Source: Fimenecus sp045543095 (lineage in GTDB: Bacteria; Bacillota; Clostridia; Oscillospirales; Acutalibacteraceae). From it: a DNA stretch of 23,450 bases. Made by a program: the position numbers and the translations under genes. The notes under the pieces were generated by a model. It was not told the origin of the DNA. It ran no database searches and worked only from the letters and a program-made list of their open reading frames with translations. This document shows, one piece after another, positions 22,874-23,450 of the stretch; position 1 is the first letter of the stretch, and each line of letters starts with the position of its first letter. The stretch spans positions 1 to 23,450 of the forward strand of contig JAZQMC010000005.1 of the NCBI GenBank assembly GCA_045543095.1. Direction: 5' to 3'.

Positions 22874-23450
22874 ATGGGCGAAAAAATTAAAAAAGCAATA
22901 GGAATTGAAGGCACATTCAAAGATACTGTTTTGCCTATGATTCAATATTGTTTCACAAATATTTTCACAGGCGGTGCAGGATACATAATCAGTATGTATT
23001 TCAGTATTTTCCTTACAAAGGTTGTAGGGCTTGATATCCGATATGCAGGTTTTATTACAATGATTGCTGTTATTTGGGACGGTATAAATGACCCTATTAT
23101 GGGTATTATTACCGACCGTACACGCTCAAAATACGGACGACATCGTGCATACATCAAATGGGGTATTCCGCTTGTAATTGTGTCATATATAATGTTGTGG
23201 AATTCATTTGGACTTGATGCCCAAAACCATCCGTATATTACAGTTGCATATTTCGTATTTGCATATGTGCTTTATAAAACTGCATATACGATGATTGCTG
23301 TACCTCATACAGCTATGCTTCCTGAACTTGCACCTGAATATAACAAGAGAACACAATATACATCAGTAAGCTATATTTTCAACTCTGTCGGTATGATTCC
23401 GTCATATATAATTTTACTTATAATGCTTTCCTTGTTCGGATTCTCAGAAG
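22874..23450 (+). CDS. GPH-family sugar:cation symporter (partial, runs off the window end)
   Basis: The first 192 codons are open to the window edge. It begins MGEKIKKAIGIEG, with a short basic leader, then membrane helices. Helix 2 carries VIWDGINDPIMGIITDRTRS with the DxxxD cation site intact, followed by KYGRHRAYIKWGIP, a classic GPH signature. Then VPHTAMLPELAPEYNKRTQY, also typical. It is related to, but distinct from, the symporter at 9692-11146. The ribosome site is weak (AAGTGAG, 8 nt before ATG). No convincing promoter is visible between hairpin array 2 and the start codon, so the array may be transcribed with it. Confidence 0.92.
   Translation, partial: MGEKIKKAIGIEGTFKDTVLPMIQYCFTNIFTGGAGYIISMYFSIFLTKVVGLDIRYAGFITMIAVIWDGINDPIMGIITDRTRSKYGRHRAYIKWGIPLVIVSYIMLWNSFGLDAQNHPYITVAYFVFAYVLYKTAYTMIAVPHTAMLPELAPEYNKRTQYTSVSYIFNSVGMIPSYIILLIMLSLFGFSE

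Overview
The window is about 23.4 kb of low-GC bacterial DNA. AT-rich Firmicutes-type promoters, strong GGAGG-like ribosome sites, CCA-encoding tRNAs, TTG/GTG starts and the gene set (GH36 alpha-galactosidase, several GPH sugar symporters, a CoA-transferase, dimeric-type glycyl-tRNA synthetase) suggest an anaerobic Clostridia-class organism, probably a gut commensal. That placement is inference; no 16S sequence is present.

Layout. Positions 1-630: the 3' end of an rRNA operon in the order 23S (partial), tRNA-Lys, tRNA-Glu, 5S, tRNA-Asn, then a terminator. Positions 630-820: a striking hairpin array (array 1). Positions 864-4262: a DUF4288-like gene, a membrane-anchored metallophosphoesterase, and a degenerate PAP2 membrane protein whose 3' end overlaps a membrane-tethered XRE regulator. 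Positions 4299-9033, minus strand: alpha-galactosidase with a YhcH-family partner, a small helical protein, and an esterase with a membrane-protein partner. Two other kinds of interspersed repeat lie between these genes. Positions 9167-9640: a stand-alone prepilin-peptidase zinc domain. Positions 9692-14032: a GPH symporter divergent from an FAD oxidoreductase and PHP phosphoesterase pair. Positions 14164-18601: a CoA-transferase, a lipoyl-less E2-type acyltransferase, and an MFS/GPH carrier with a long charged tail. Positions 18733-22598: PutP-like symporter, glycyl-tRNA synthetase and a diacylglycerol-kinase-type lipid kinase, closely spaced. Positions 22654-22850: a second hairpin array (array 2), followed by a GPH symporter cut off by the window end.

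How the genes work together: most of the window is housekeeping plus sugar or organic-acid acquisition. The galactosidase, YhcH protein and symporters fit uptake and hydrolysis of plant or host oligosaccharides. The FAD/PHP pair and the CoA-transferase/acyltransferase pair look like small catabolic modules, each next to a transporter, but their substrates cannot be read from sequence.

The most unusual content is non-coding. Arrays 1 and 2 differ in sequence but share one architecture. Each is a series of different short hairpins, mostly with 3-4 nt loops, separated by a short constant spacer. The spacer is in one orientation in the left half and in the reverse complement in the right half, so the whole array can fold into a fishbone in which spacer pairs form the backbone and the hairpins form paired side branches. 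I do not recognise a named family with this design.
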